A stretch of 64,000 nucleotides of DNA from NCBI RefSeq assembly GCF_049801055.1, contig NZ_JBNAGF010000002.1, forward strand, positions 124,001-188,000, in the 5' to 3' direction. The position numbers and the translations under genes were made by a program. Shown here piece after piece: positions 43,487 to 53,208 of the stretch (position 1 is the stretch's first letter; each line of letters starts with the position of its first letter). The notes beneath the pieces were generated by a model. The model was not told the DNA's origin. It saw nothing but the letters and a program-made list of their open reading frames with translations, and did not search any database. The stretch comes from JBNAGF01 sp049801055. GTDB taxonomy: Bacteria > Pseudomonadota > Alphaproteobacteria > Rhodobacterales > Rhodobacteraceae.

Positions 43487-43969
43487 ATGTTCGGCACCGG
43501 ACCATTTCAGAATATCACGTTCCGCGCCGCCCGTATCGGGGTGGCAGCTCTTGTCCTGTCGGCCGGGCTTGCGGCCTGCGCTTCGGTCTATCGCAGCCAT
43601 GGCTATACTCCCAGCGAAGCAGAACTGGCGGAAATCAAGGTTGGCGTGGATACTCGCGATTCGGTGATCGAAACCGTCGGGGCGCCATCTTCTTCCGGGG
43701 TTCTGGAAAATGGTGGGTTCTACTACATCTCCACCCGAATGCGGCACTATGGTGCTCGGGCGCCCGAAGTTGTGTCCCGGCAGTTGGTCGCGATCAGCTT
43801 TGATCAGTCCGGTGTGGTTCGGAATATCGAGCGCTACGGTCTTGAGGACGGCCAGATCATTCCTTTGAGCCGTCGCGTGACCAGTTCCAGCGTTGAGGAC
43901 AAAACCTTCCTCCGGCAGCTTGTAGGTAACCTCGGCACATTCAATCCGGCCACGGCACTCGGGCAATAA
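43487..43969 (+). CDS. bamE: BamE/OmlA-type outer-membrane assembly lipoprotein
   Basis: The 160-residue protein has a lipoprotein signal (VAALVLSAGLAAC, lipobox LAAC). The SmpA/OmlA domain follows: AELAEIKVGVDTRDSVIETVG, a GFYYISTRMRHYG strand and LVAISFDQSGVVRNIERYG. It would be the accessory lipoprotein of the BAM complex that inserts outer-membrane proteins. AGGA precedes the ATG. It is divergent from yceD with 86 bp between starts, as in other Rhodobacterales. Confidence 0.88.
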   Translation: MFGTGPFQNITFRAARIGVAALVLSAGLAACASVYRSHGYTPSEAELAEIKVGVDTRDSVIETVGAPSSSGVLENGGFYYISTRMRHYGARAPEVVSRQLVAISFDQSGVVRNIERYGLEDGQIIPLSRRVTSSSVEDKTFLRQLVGNLGTFNPATALGQ

Positions 43970-44087
43970 CTCAAGCAAAAATAATGGCTTGTCTCGCGCG
44001 ATCTTGCGTCATTCCGCTGTGACCCCCTATGTGGTAGTGGGAAGAAGTGGACAGCACCGTCTGTCCGGATGACGAAAGGACGCGACG

Positions 44088-44825
44088 ATGACCGGTGCGC
44101 CATTGCTGAGCAAAGGCAGATACCGTGCTCGGCTGGCCGAAGGTGCTGGCGACCTGGCCCGGGCCCGGGCGTTGCGGACGCTGGCCTTTGAAACTCCCGA
44201 ACACGACGGTGACCGTTTTGACGGCATTTGTTCCCATGTTCTGGTCGAAGATCCGCGCACCGGCACGCTGGTCTGTTGCTTTCGTATGCTGACACTGGAA
44301 GGCGGTGCGGATGTCGCGCGCAGTTATTCGGCGCAGTTCTACGGCTTGTCCGCGCTGGAAAGCTACGCGGGCAGAATGGTCGAGATGGGACGGTTTTGCA
44401 TTCACCCCGAATGGCGCGACCCGGATATCCTGCGTGTCGCATGGGGGGCAATGACGGCATATGTGGACCGGGAGGGAATCGAGATGCTGTTTGGCTGTTC
44501 GTCGTTTGCCGGAACCGAAACCGAGCGTTACCTTGACGCGTTTGCAGTTCTCAAAAGCCGCCATCTTGCACCGAAACGCTGGTTGCCAAGGGTAAAGGCG
44601 CCGGATGTGTTCCGATTTGCCTCCAAGTTGCGTCGCAAACCCGACATGAAGCAGGCGATGTTGCGGATGCCGCCCTTGTTGCGGACTTATCTGATGATGG
44701 GCGGCTGGGTGAGCGACCACGCTGTTGTGGACCGGAAGATGAACACGTTGCACGTGTTCACTGGGCTGGAGATCGGCGACATACCCCCGGCGCGCAAGAA
44801 GCTGCTCAGGTCGGTTGTCGGGTAG
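44088..44825 (+). CDS. Amino-acid N-acyltransferase of the OlsB/GlsB family
   Basis: The 245-residue GNAT-fold protein (Acetyltransf_5 type) shows RALRTLAFETPEHDGDRFD, CSHVLVEDPRTGTLVCCFRM and ESYAGRMVEMGRFCIHPEWRD, then GCSSFAGTETERYLDAFA. These are the hallmarks of ornithine acyl-ACP N-acyltransferase OlsB. OlsB forms lyso-ornithine lipid; in Ruegeria a paralogue, GlsB, does the same with glutamine. No OlsA-type O-acyltransferase lies beside it, so either assignment is possible. It stands alone between bamE and an ABC-F gene. Confidence 0.8.
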   Translation: MTGAPLLSKGRYRARLAEGAGDLARARALRTLAFETPEHDGDRFDGICSHVLVEDPRTGTLVCCFRMLTLEGGADVARSYSAQFYGLSALESYAGRMVEMGRFCIHPEWRDPDILRVAWGAMTAYVDREGIEMLFGCSSFAGTETERYLDAFAVLKSRHLAPKRWLPRVKAPDVFRFASKLRRKPDMKQAMLRMPPLLRTYLMMGGWVSDHAVVDRKMNTLHVFTGLEIGDIPPARKKLLRSVVG

Positions 44826-44893
44826 CGCGCGCAATCTGGAAATGATCGGGCCGGGGCGTTGACGGCGGGTATCCGGCGGTTTAGCTGGCGTGC

Positions 44894-46702
44894 ATGGCGA
44901 AGCTTCCTTTACTGCAAATGGCTGGTATCTCCCTGACTTTCGGGGGCGATCCCGTGTTTTCGGATCTCGATCTGGTGGTTCATCCCGGAGATCGTGTGGC
45001 GCTGGTCGGACGCAACGGGTCCGGTAAATCGACTCTGATGAAGGTGATGGCCGGTTTTGTTGAGCCGGATTCGGGTGAGATCGTCGTGCCGCCCGGAAAG
45101 TCGGTTGGCTATATGGAGCAGGATCCCGATATGGCAGGATTTGCCACGCTGGGCGACTATGCTTCGAGCGGGTTGGAGCCGGGCGAACTCTACAAGGTGG
45201 AACGCGCGGGCGAGGGCCTCAAATTCGATCCGTCCCGACCTGTCGAGACCGCCTCGGGTGGCGAACGGCGACGGGCAGCACTGGCCAAGCTGATGGCCGA
45301 AGCCCCGGATCTGATGTTGCTGGACGAACCGACAAACCATCTGGACATCGAGGCGATCGGTTGGCTGGAAAGCGAATTGGGCGCGACCCGTGCGGCCTAT
45401 GTCCTGATCTCGCATGACCGGGCCTTTCTGCGCGCATTGACCCGCGCCACATTGTGGATCGACCGGGGTGCTGTGCGTCGGCAGGAAAAGGGTTTCCAAG
45501 CCTTCGAGGCCTGGCGCGATCAGGTCTGGGACGAAGAGGACACCGCGCGGCACAAGCTGAACCGCCTGATCAAGTCCGAAGCCAGATGGGCGGTTGAGGG
45601 CATCAGCGCAAGACGCAAGCGCAACCAGGGCCGGGTGCGGGCCTTGCAAGCTCTGCGCGCCGAGCGGGCAGCACAGATCACGCGGCAGGGGGCTGCCGCC
45701 ATGTCGCTCGAGGCCAGTACTAAATCGGGCCGAAAGGTGATCGAGGCGCAGGGATTGAGCAAAAGCTTCGACGGCAGGCAGATCGTGCGAAATTTCGATC
45801 TGCTGGTGCAGCGTGGCGACCGGGTGGCTTTTGTCGGCCCCAATGGGGTGGGCAAAACCACGCTGTTGAAAATTCTGTTGGGCGAGATCGAACCGGATGA
45901 GGGCACCGTTCGGTTGGGTACCAATCTTGAGGTTGCGGTGTTCGATCAGGCCCGGGCCCAACTGGATCCCGATGTCAGCCTGTGGGACAGCCTGACCGGC
46001 GACCCGTTGATGCGAGTCTCGGGAAAGGCCGATCAGGTCATGGTGCGCGGGCAGCCCAAGCACGTTGTCGGCTATCTTAAAGAGTTTCTGTTCGATGAAC
46101 GACAGGCGCGGGCACCGGTCCGGTCTTTGTCCGGGGGTGAAAAGGCGAGGCTGTTGCTGGCCCGGCTGATGGCGCGCAGCTCGAACATGCTGGTGCTGGA
46201 CGAACCGACCAACGATCTGGATGTCGAAACACTGGATCTGTTGCAGGAACTTCTGGACAACTATGACGGCACGGTTCTGCTGGTCAGTCATGACCGGGAT
46301 TTTCTCGACCGTGTGGCCACGACCACCATCGCGATGGAGGGTAACGGGCGCGCCACGGCCTATGCAGGTGGATGGTCCGATTACATCGCGCAGCGCGGCA
46401 GTATTTCGCAGATTAATGAAGCAAAAACAAAATCTTCAAAGGAAAAGATAAAGCGAGAAGTCAGCCCGAAGCAGGGGCTGACCTATACGGAAAAACACAG
46501 GTTGGAAAAACTGCCCGCCGAGATCTCCCGCTTGGAGGCCGAGATCGCAAAGCTCGAGGAATTGATGGCCGATCCGGAGCTCTACACACGCGAACCGGTC
46601 AAGTTTCAGAAAGCGACGGACGCCCTTGTCGAGCGGCAGGAAAAACTGGCCGCCGCCGAGGAGGAATGGTTGCTGCTCGAAGAAAAGGCCGAGGCGGGTT
46701 GA
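44894..46702 (+). CDS. ABC-F family ATPase (Uup-like)
   Basis: The 602-residue soluble protein has two ABC domains in tandem. Walker A motifs are GRNGSGKST (about residue 38) and GPNGVGKTT (about 317). Signatures and Walker B are SGGERRRAALAKL with LMLLDEPTNHLD, and SGGEKARLLLARL with MLVLDEPTNDLD. No membrane segments occur. The linker and a C-terminal coiled coil (about 520-600, Glu/Lys-rich) are of Uup type. ABC-F proteins act on ribosomes; Uup also affects transposon excision. Confidence 0.92.
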   Translation: MAKLPLLQMAGISLTFGGDPVFSDLDLVVHPGDRVALVGRNGSGKSTLMKVMAGFVEPDSGEIVVPPGKSVGYMEQDPDMAGFATLGDYASSGLEPGELYKVERAGEGLKFDPSRPVETASGGERRRAALAKLMAEAPDLMLLDEPTNHLDIEAIGWLESELGATRAAYVLISHDRAFLRALTRATLWIDRGAVRRQEKGFQAFEAWRDQVWDEEDTARHKLNRLIKSEARWAVEGISARRKRNQGRVRALQALRAERAAQITRQGAAAMSLEASTKSGRKVIEAQGLSKSFDGRQIVRNFDLLVQRGDRVAFVGPNGVGKTTLLKILLGEIEPDEGTVRLGTNLEVAVFDQARAQLDPDVSLWDSLTGDPLMRVSGKADQVMVRGQPKHVVGYLKEFLFDERQARAPVRSLSGGEKARLLLARLMARSSNMLVLDEPTNDLDVETLDLLQELLDNYDGTVLLVSHDRDFLDRVATTTIAMEGNGRATAYAGGWSDYIAQRGSISQINEAKTKSSKEKIKREVSPKQGLTYTEKHRLEKLPAEISRLEAEIAKLEELMADPELYTREPVKFQKATDALVERQEKLAAAEEEWLLLEEKAEAG

Positions 46703-46721
46703 ACCCCGGCCAATTTGGCAG

Positions 46722-47477
46722 TCACCGCATGCGCAGGGCCCCGTCGAGGCGGATCACTTCACCGTTGAGATAACCCATTTCGACAATGAATCCGGCCAGA
46801 CGACCATACTCTGTGGGATCCCCGAGGCGGGCAGGGTTGGGAACATCGGTCGCCAGTTGCTGCTGAACCTCTTCGGGCAGGCCCGCCAGCATGGGCGTCA
46901 TGAAAATGCCCGGTGCGATTGTCATGACCCGGATACCGGTCGACGCCAGATCACGGGCCATTGGCAGCGTCATGCCGACCACACCGCCCTTGGAAGCCGC
47001 ATAGGCGGCCTGACCTTTCTGGCCGTCAAAGGCAGCGATCGAGGCGGTGTTGACGATTACGCCGCGCGCGCCGTCCGGCTCGGGTTCGTTCTTGGCCATC
47101 TCGACTGATGCCAGTCGCGATACGTTGAACGTGCCCAAAAGATTGATGTCGATGGTGCGCTGGAACGCGTCGAGAGGGTGGGGGCCATCCTTGCCCACAG
47201 TCTTGATACCATAGGCAATACCCGCGCAATTTACTGCCGCAGTGATCTTGCCCATTTTCTTGGTTCCAAGCGCGATTGCTGCGGCGACCGACTCCTCGTC
47301 GGTTACGTCGGTTTGGGCAAAGTGCCCGCCGATTTCGGCGGCGACCTTCGCGCCGCGTTCTGCATCGCGGTCCAGAATGGTGACCTGCGCCCCGTTTGCG
47401 GCAAAGTGACGGGCGGTTGCCTCACCCAGGCCCGAAGCCCCCCCGGTGATCACAGCTGCGGTGGTTGCAAGTTGCAT
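46722..47477 (-). CDS. Short-chain dehydrogenase, 3-hydroxyacyl-CoA dehydrogenase type 2-like
   Basis: The 251-residue SDR has the cofactor motif VITGGASGLGEATARHFAANG (residues 9-29), NCAGIAYG, catalytic Ser in VNTASIAAFDGQKGQ and Tyr-x-x-x-Lys in YAASKGGVVGM. The short form with IRVMTIAPGIFMTPML resembles human HSD17B10 and bacterial 3-hydroxy-2-methylbutyryl-CoA dehydrogenases of isoleucine and fatty-acid breakdown. GAGAGGAA precedes the ATG. It is convergent with the ABC-F gene (19 bp). Confidence 0.88.
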   Translation of the reverse strand: MQLATTAAVITGGASGLGEATARHFAANGAQVTILDRDAERGAKVAAEIGGHFAQTDVTDEESVAAAIALGTKKMGKITAAVNCAGIAYGIKTVGKDGPHPLDAFQRTIDINLLGTFNVSRLASVEMAKNEPEPDGARGVIVNTASIAAFDGQKGQAAYAASKGGVVGMTLPMARDLASTGIRVMTIAPGIFMTPMLAGLPEEVQQQLATDVPNPARLGDPTEYGRLAGFIVEMGYLNGEVIRLDGALRMR

Positions 47478-47678
47478 TGCGGGTTCCTCTCCCATGATAT
47501 GAACATGCGTTCAAATAATGGAAAACCGGGCCACCTGTCTAGCTGTGTCGTTCCGTCAAAACGGCGCGATACTGGGATTTCGGTCGAGGCAGGACCCGAA
47601 CTTGGATGCCGGGTCCGGATGCTCGGAAGGCCATTTCCCGCGCTCATGCCTGAATGCGGGGCGCTTGGAATGAGGAGT

Positions 47679-48932
47679 CTAGCCCAGTTGAACCAGTGCG
47701 TGGCGCTTCTTTCCGGCGCTCAGCTTGATCGGGGAGGCCAGCGCGCCGGCGTCAATCATCAAGCTGGCGTCGGTCAGCGGTGCATCGTCTAGCTTTGCAC
47801 CGTTTTCGGCGATCAGGCGCTTTGCCTCCTTGCCGGATTTTGCAAGGCCGGATTTGACGATCAGCTGAACCACCGAGATCCCGTCGCCCAGTTCGACAGC
47901 GCTAAGGGTCAAGGTGGGCAGGTCGTCACCAACGCCGCCCTTTTCGAATACTTCTCGGGCGGTGGCCTCAGCGGCGGAAGCAGCCTCGGCCCCGTGCAAG
48001 AGCCCGGTGACCTCATTGGCCAGCACGATCTTGGCTTCGTTGATCTCGGAGCCTGCCAATGCGCCCAACCGCTCGCACTCTTCGACCGGCAGCTCGGTAT
48101 AGAGCTTGAGGAACCGGCCGACATCGGCATCTGTGGTGTTGCGCCAGAACTGCCAGAACTCGTAGGGAGAGCGCATGTCGGCGTTCAGCCATACCGCGCC
48201 ATCCTGCGATTTGCCCATTTTCTTGCCGTCGCTGGTGGTCAGCAGCGGTGAGGTCAGGCCGAACACTTCGCCTTCGATCACCCGTCGGGTCAGATCGATT
48301 CCGTTGACGATATTGCCCCACTGGTCCGATCCACCCATCTGCAGGATGCAGCCATAACGGCGGTTGAGCTCGAGAAAGTCATAAGCCTGCAAAATCATGT
48401 AGTTGAATTCGAGGAAAGACAGGCTCTGTTCGCGGTCCAGACGGGATTTTACCGACTCAAAGCTGAGCATCCGGTTGACGCTGAAATGCCGCCCGATATC
48501 GCGCAGGAAGTCGAGGTAGTTCAATCCATCCAGCCATTCGGCATTGTTCAGCATCAGTGCGGCGTTTTCCGCACCACTGTCGTAGTCGATATAGGCCGAG
48601 AACACTTTGCGAATACCGGCGATGTTGTCGTCGATCTGGTCCGGCGTCAGCAGCGGGCGCTCGTCTGCCCGAAAAGAGGGATCGCCCACCTTGGTGGTTC
48701 CGCCGCCCATCAAAGTGATCGGTTTGTGCCCTGTCTTTTGCAGCCAGCGCAGCATCATGATTTGGATCAGGCTGCCCACATGCAGAGACTTGGCCGTGGC
48801 GTCAAAGCCGATATACCCGGGCTGAACCCCTTTGATCAGCGCCTCGTCGAGCCCCTGATAATCGGTGCAGTCGGCCAGAAAGCCGCGTTCCATCATTACC
48901 GCGATGAAATCCGATTTGGGATGGTAGGTCAT
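47679..48932 (-). CDS. tyrS: Tyrosyl-tRNA synthetase
   Basis: The 417-residue class I synthetase (TyrS type 1) shows [20 protein letters not shown] (HIGH equivalent HVGS). Tyr-binding residues lie in [14 protein letters not shown], followed by [15 protein letters not shown], a [13 protein letters not shown] loop (KMSKS equivalent) and a C-terminal S4 RNA-binding domain ([20 protein letters not shown]). The start at 48932 is set by homology. It is divergent from anmK with 158 bp between starts. Confidence 0.97.
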   Translation of the reverse strand: MTYHPKSDFIAVMMERGFLADCTDYQGLDEALIKGVQPGYIGFDATAKSLHVGSLIQIMMLRWLQKTGHKPITLMGGGTTKVGDPSFRADERPLLTPDQIDDNIAGIRKVFSAYIDYDSGAENAALMLNNAEWLDGLNYLDFLRDIGRHFSVNRMLSFESVKSRLDREQSLSFLEFNYMILQAYDFLELNRRYGCILQMGGSDQWGNIVNGIDLTRRVIEGEVFGLTSPLLTTSDGKKMGKSQDGAVWLNADMRSPYEFWQFWRNTTDADVGRFLKLYTELPVEECERLGALAGSEINEAKIVLANEVTGLLHGAEAASAAEATAREVFEKGGVGDDLPTLTLSAVELGDGISVVQLIVKSGLAKSGKEAKRLIAENGAKLDDAPLTDASLMIDAGALASPIKLSAGKKRHALVQLG

Positions 48933-49090
48933 GTCTTGCCTCGGGTTTGAATTGCAATGCACCCTGCTCATGCGGCATGCAGGAAAAATGGTGCGCTGCA
49001 CGGTATAATGTGCAATCGGGACAGTGGAAACCGGTTTTCGCCGCAAAAGACGGCAGCATAACCGGATGGCAGGTCAAAAAGGAAAAGGCC

Positions 49091-50203
49091 ATGAGCAAGG
49101 CCATTGCAAGAACAGGATCGGTGCGGGCGCTGGGGGCAATGTCGGGCACGTCGCTGGACGGTGTAGACGCGGCAATCGTGGAAACCGACGGGATGACGAT
49201 TACCGGTTTCGGGGAAACCGGATACCGGGCCTATAACGCAGAAGAACGGGAAGTTCTGCGAACAGGGTTGGGATTCTGGTCCGGCCCTGAAGTGGACGCT
49301 GCAAGTGAACTTGTGACAGACGCGCACAAGCTGGCCTTGTCCGGGTTCCCGGATGTGGACCTGATCGGGTTTCATGGCCAGACCCTTGCCCATGATCCCC
49401 GGGGGCGCGGAACCCTTCAGGTCGGGGATGGCGCAGCGCTGGCCGAGGCGCTGGATGTTCCGGTGGTCTGGGATTTTCGTTCGGATGATGTGGCCATGGG
49501 TGGGGAAGGAGCGCCTCTGGCGCCGTTTTTTCACTTTGCCTGTGCAAAATGGATCGTCGCGACCGCCCCGCTGTGTTTTCTCAATCTTGGCGGTGTCGGC
49601 AACTTGACCTATGTGGATCCGACGCGCGACCGCCCTGAGGATCCCGGGGCGCTGCTTGCTTTTGATACCGGGCCAGCCAATGCACCGGTAAATGACCTTG
49701 TTCAGGCACGGCTGGGGTTGCACATGGACCGCGACGGCGCAGTCGCCAAGGACGGGAAGGTCGAGAATGGCGCGCTGGAGCTGTTTCTGGCAGAGCCGTA
49801 TTTTGCACGAATTCCCCCCAAGTCTCTGGACCGAAACGATTTTGCAGAGATGATCGGGCTGGTGCAGGAGCTGGGGGATGCCGATGCGGTTGCGACGCTC
49901 ACCGGCATGTGTGCCGCCGCTGTGGCGCTTGGTATGGAGCACTGTCCAAAGCCGCCCGACCGTGTTCTCGTCACCGGGGGCGGGCGCCACAACCCTGTTT
50001 TGATGCAGATGCTGCAGGTCTCGCTGGACTGCCCGGTTGAGCCTGTAGAAAGCGTCGGTCTAGACGGAGATATGCTCGAGGCACAGGCATTTGCCTATCT
50101 CGCAGTTCGGGTGGCGCGGGGGCTACCGACATCATGCCCGGGAACAACCGGGGTTCGTGCGCTTGTTGGCGGCGGCATCGTCAGCGTGCCTGAGCGGTCC
50201 TGA
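49091..50203 (+). CDS. anmK: Anhydro-N-acetylmuramic acid kinase
   Basis: The 370-residue sugar kinase of the ASKHA fold shows the P-loop-like [17 protein letters not shown] (residues 15-31), [37 protein letters not shown] and [12 protein letters not shown]. It converts recycled anhydroMurNAc to MurNAc-6-phosphate. Its divergent position beside tyrS is common in Proteobacteria. A typical AAGGAAAAGG ribosome site is present. Confidence 0.95.
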   Translation: MSKAIARTGSVRALGAMSGTSLDGVDAAIVETDGMTITGFGETGYRAYNAEEREVLRTGLGFWSGPEVDAASELVTDAHKLALSGFPDVDLIGFHGQTLAHDPRGRGTLQVGDGAALAEALDVPVVWDFRSDDVAMGGEGAPLAPFFHFACAKWIVATAPLCFLNLGGVGNLTYVDPTRDRPEDPGALLAFDTGPANAPVNDLVQARLGLHMDRDGAVAKDGKVENGALELFLAEPYFARIPPKSLDRNDFAEMIGLVQELGDADAVATLTGMCAAAVALGMEHCPKPPDRVLVTGGGRHNPVLMQMLQVSLDCPVEPVESVGLDGDMLEAQAFAYLAVRVARGLPTSCPGTTGVRALVGGGIVSVPERS

Positions 50204-50277
50204 TCCCTGCCTTAACGTTCCAATTGAACAGTGGCGGCGTCATTGCTGTGGTCTCCGCAACGAGTTCGCAAAGCGCG

Positions 50278-50724
50278 TCACCGCGGGATGTCGAAACCCG
50301 GTGGTGCAAGCTCGAACCCTTCAAACTGGAAACCGGGCGATACGGTGCAACTGACCAGCGTGTAGTCGCCGGTGCTGCGTGCAGCCTGCCAATGTCCCTC
50401 GGGAACGATCAGCTGTGGCGCGCCATCCCGCAGGTCAGGGCAAAGCAGGCGGTCCACGGCCGGCCCTTCATCTGTTGGGCTTGTCGAGAGCACCAACGGA
50501 TCCCCCGCGTGCCACAGCCAGATTTCGGTTGCGTCGACCTTGTGCCAATGGCTGCTCTCACCGCGCTGCAACAGGAAATAGATGCACGTCCCGCTGGGCC
50601 GGCCTTCATTCCGGGCAACCCAGGTCTGGCGATACCATCCGCCCTCTGGATGCCGTTCGAGACCCAGTCGCGCAATGATGTCAGCGGCGCTCATGCCAGG
50701 ACGCGGGCGGCTGTCGGATGTCAT
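50278..50724 (-). CDS. DUF985 cupin protein
   Basis: The 148-residue protein has the DUF985 pattern: IIARLGLERHPEGGWYRQTW, YFLLQRGESSHWHKVDATEI, WLWHAGDPL, IVPEGHWQAAR and TLVSCTVSPGFQFEGFELA. It is a beta-barrel cupin with a likely sugar- or metal-binding pocket; function unsettled. GGAAGG lies close before the ATG. It is divergent from selO (86 bp between starts). Confidence 0.87.
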   Translation of the reverse strand: MTSDSRPRPGMSAADIIARLGLERHPEGGWYRQTWVARNEGRPSGTCIYFLLQRGESSHWHKVDATEIWLWHAGDPLVLSTSPTDEGPAVDRLLCPDLRDGAPQLIVPEGHWQAARSTGDYTLVSCTVSPGFQFEGFELAPPGFDIPR

Positions 50725-50810
50725 CTGTCGCCTTCCTTGGAAACTGCTTGAAACTATCGCTTGCAATGCTCTGCTATGGCAATCTTGTGTTCTAAGGATA
50801 TGTTTGACCC

Positions 50811-52277
50811 ATGACCGGTCCAATATCTCCATCCAGCTTAAATCCCAAAAGTTCCAACAACGCCTTGTCGTTTCCGTTCGACAACAGTTATGCGCGCCTG
50901 CCGACGGCATTCTACGCGCAGCAGGCACCAGTTCCCGTCGCGGCCCCACGGCTTGTCGCGTTCAACGAAACTCTGGCCCGGTTGATCGGCATCACCCCGG
51001 GCGAGGTCGAGGACATGGCGCGTGTCTTTGCGGGTAACGATCTGCCACAGGGGGCCGAGCCGATTGCCCAGCTATACTCCGGCCATCAGTTCGGGCATTA
51101 CAATCCGCAACTGGGGGATGGTCGCGCGGTCTTGCTGGGTGAAACTGTCGGAACGGACGGGAAACGCCGCGACATTCAGCTCAAGGGATCCGGGCCAACG
51201 CCTTTTTCCCGGCAGGGTGACGGGAGGGCATGGCTGGGGCCGGTTTTGCGGGAATATGTGGTGTCCGAAGCAATGCACGCGCTGGGCATTCCCACAACGC
51301 GGGCGCTTGCAGCCGTGGAAACAGGCGAGGATGTGTTGCGTGAGGTGGCCTTGCCCGGCGCGGTTCTGACACGTGTTGCCCAAAGCCATCTGCGCGTCGG
51401 GACGTTTCAGGTTTTTGCGGCTCGCGGTGACGTCCAAAACCTAAAAACCCTGACACAATATGCTATCGCGCGACACTACCCGCAGGCGAACGGTCCAATG
51501 GGGCTGTTGCGTGCGGTCCGCGATGCGCAGGCGGCCCTGATACCTGCGTGGATGAGCGTAGGCTTCATTCACGGCGTGATGAATACCGACAATTGCGCCA
51601 TATCCGGTGAAACCATTGATTACGGACCATGCGCCTTCATGGACAGCTACCACCCCAACATGGTGTTCAGTTCGATCGACCGAGGTGGGCGGTATGCGTA
51701 TTCCAATCAGCCCGATATAGTGGTCTGGAACATTGCTCAGCTGGCGACGGCCCTGATCCAGCAATTCGCCGACAAAGATGAGGCCGTCGAAGAGGCAACC
51801 GAGATCGTCCATGCCATGCCGGCGCTGCTGCAGGAGAACTGGCTGCGGAACTTCCGTGCCAAAATCGGCCTGATCCGGGAGGAAGAGGGGGATCTCGAAC
51901 TGATTTCCGACCTTCTGACTCGGATGGCGGAAAATCAGGCCGATTTTACGAATACGTTTAGAGCTTTGGCCGGCGAAAGGGCGCGGGACCAGTTCACGGA
52001 TCCTGCTGCTTTTGATGGCTGGGCGAAAAACTGGCGTTTGCGGCAGGAGCGCGAAAATGATCCGAAGCGGGTGATGAAAGGCGCCAATCCCGCGTTTATT
52101 CCGCGCAACCACCGTGTCGAACAGATGATTCAGGCGGCAATGGCCGGAGATTACTCCCCGTTCCATCGGCTCAACGCGGTTCTGGCCCGGCCGTTTGATG
52201 CGCAACCCGAAGCTGCCGATCTATGTCATCCGCCGTCCAGCTCGGAAATCGTACATGCGACGTTTTGCGGAACCTGA
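50811..52277 (+). CDS. selO: SelO protein adenylyltransferase (YdiU)
   Basis: The 488-residue pseudokinase-fold enzyme attaches AMP to proteins (AMPylation). It shows the SelO N-terminus [35 protein letters not shown], the ATP-contacting [40 protein letters not shown] (metal-binding Asn and Asp) and the C-terminal TFCGT. In this bacterial protein the penultimate selenocysteine of eukaryotic SelO is Cys in CGT. Length is normal and the end is intact. Confidence 0.93.
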   Translation: MTGPISPSSLNPKSSNNALSFPFDNSYARLPTAFYAQQAPVPVAAPRLVAFNETLARLIGITPGEVEDMARVFAGNDLPQGAEPIAQLYSGHQFGHYNPQLGDGRAVLLGETVGTDGKRRDIQLKGSGPTPFSRQGDGRAWLGPVLREYVVSEAMHALGIPTTRALAAVETGEDVLREVALPGAVLTRVAQSHLRVGTFQVFAARGDVQNLKTLTQYAIARHYPQANGPMGLLRAVRDAQAALIPAWMSVGFIHGVMNTDNCAISGETIDYGPCAFMDSYHPNMVFSSIDRGGRYAYSNQPDIVVWNIAQLATALIQQFADKDEAVEEATEIVHAMPALLQENWLRNFRAKIGLIREEEGDLELISDLLTRMAENQADFTNTFRALAGERARDQFTDPAAFDGWAKNWRLRQERENDPKRVMKGANPAFIPRNHRVEQMIQAAMAGDYSPFHRLNAVLARPFDAQPEAADLCHPPSSSEIVHATFCGT

Positions 52278-52456
52278 CGATAAGTTGCGCGCAGGTATGA
52301 AACGGACATTTCGCCGACCTCTGGTCGCACGCGGCGCCATTCGCCGCAGTTGTGAAGAAAAACAGATGTCATACACACAGGTTTTGTAGGCTGCGCTTGC
52401 GGAACCCGATGCGGTCCCGCAATAACAACAGGCAAATTGGTCGATCCCCGAGGTCC

Positions 52457-53170
52457 ATGAAACACATTAGCCGTAACTCTGACCTGCTGCGCGTCGCCAG
52501 CTACAATATCCAGAAATGCGTGGGGCTAGACCTTCGTCGACGTCCTGAACGCATTCTAAAGGTCATAGACCGGATTGGGGCGCAGGTTCAGGTCTTGCAG
52601 GAAGCGGACAAGAGATTGCCCCCACGCCCGGCCGCATTGCCGCATTTTGCTCTCGAGGAAGCTGGTTGGAACATCGCGGATCTCGGAGGGGCAGGCAGCC
52701 TGGGCTGGCATGGCAACGCGGTGATCTGGCGCGGCGAGGGTATTTCACTGAGAGAAACCGGGCATATCAAGCTGCCGGGTCTGGAACCACGCGGGGCCGT
52801 TCGTGTAGATTTTGAAACGCCCATCGGCCCGTTACGGGTTATGGGTATGCATCTGGGCTTGATCTCGCATTTTCGGCAGCAGCAGGTTCTGCATCTGGTG
52901 CGCGAAATGGAGGATCTCCCAGCCCTGCCTACGGTCTGGGCCGGGGACTTCAACGAATGGTCGACTATTCCTGTGCTGGACCGCTGGGCGCCCTCCATGC
53001 GGTTTCTACCGGCCCGCCCGAGTTTCCCGGCTGCGCAACCTATGGGGTCACTGGACCGCATCGCTTTGGGCAAAGGGCTTGATGCCGCAGGGCACGGCGT
53101 CTTTTCGGAGCGGCCCGCGCATATCGCATCGGATCATTTGCCTGTCTGGGCCGATCTCAAGGCTGCCTGA
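52457..53170 (+). CDS. Endonuclease/exonuclease/phosphatase family protein
   Basis: The 237-residue EEP-fold protein shows RVASYNIQKCVGLDLRRRPE, VQVLQEADKRLPPRP (metal Glu), VMGMHLGLISHFRQQQ, TVWAGDFNEWSTIP (Asp/Asn) and HIASDHLPVWADL (catalytic His). No secretion signal is seen. Such proteins cleave phosphodiesters in nucleic acids or phospholipids; the substrate is not determinable here. It is convergent with the Hint-domain gene, with a small hairpin between them. Confidence 0.85.
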   Translation: MKHISRNSDLLRVASYNIQKCVGLDLRRRPERILKVIDRIGAQVQVLQEADKRLPPRPAALPHFALEEAGWNIADLGGAGSLGWHGNAVIWRGEGISLRETGHIKLPGLEPRGAVRVDFETPIGPLRVMGMHLGLISHFRQQQVLHLVREMEDLPALPTVWAGDFNEWSTIPVLDRWAPSMRFLPARPSFPAAQPMGSLDRIALGKGLDAAGHGVFSERPAHIASDHLPVWADLKAA

Positions 53171-53208
53171 TCCCGAAGAAGACGGCTGCGAAAACAGTGG
53201 TGTGCAGC

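Noticed and set aside
44909..46291. A 460-codon minus-strand frame
   Set aside because: Antisense to the ABC-F ATPase, whose motifs are unmistakable; no ribosome site or domain.
52195..52389. A 64-codon frame after selO
   Set aside because: It starts inside selO, is Arg-rich and has no ribosome site. The gap to the EEP gene is only about 180 bp.
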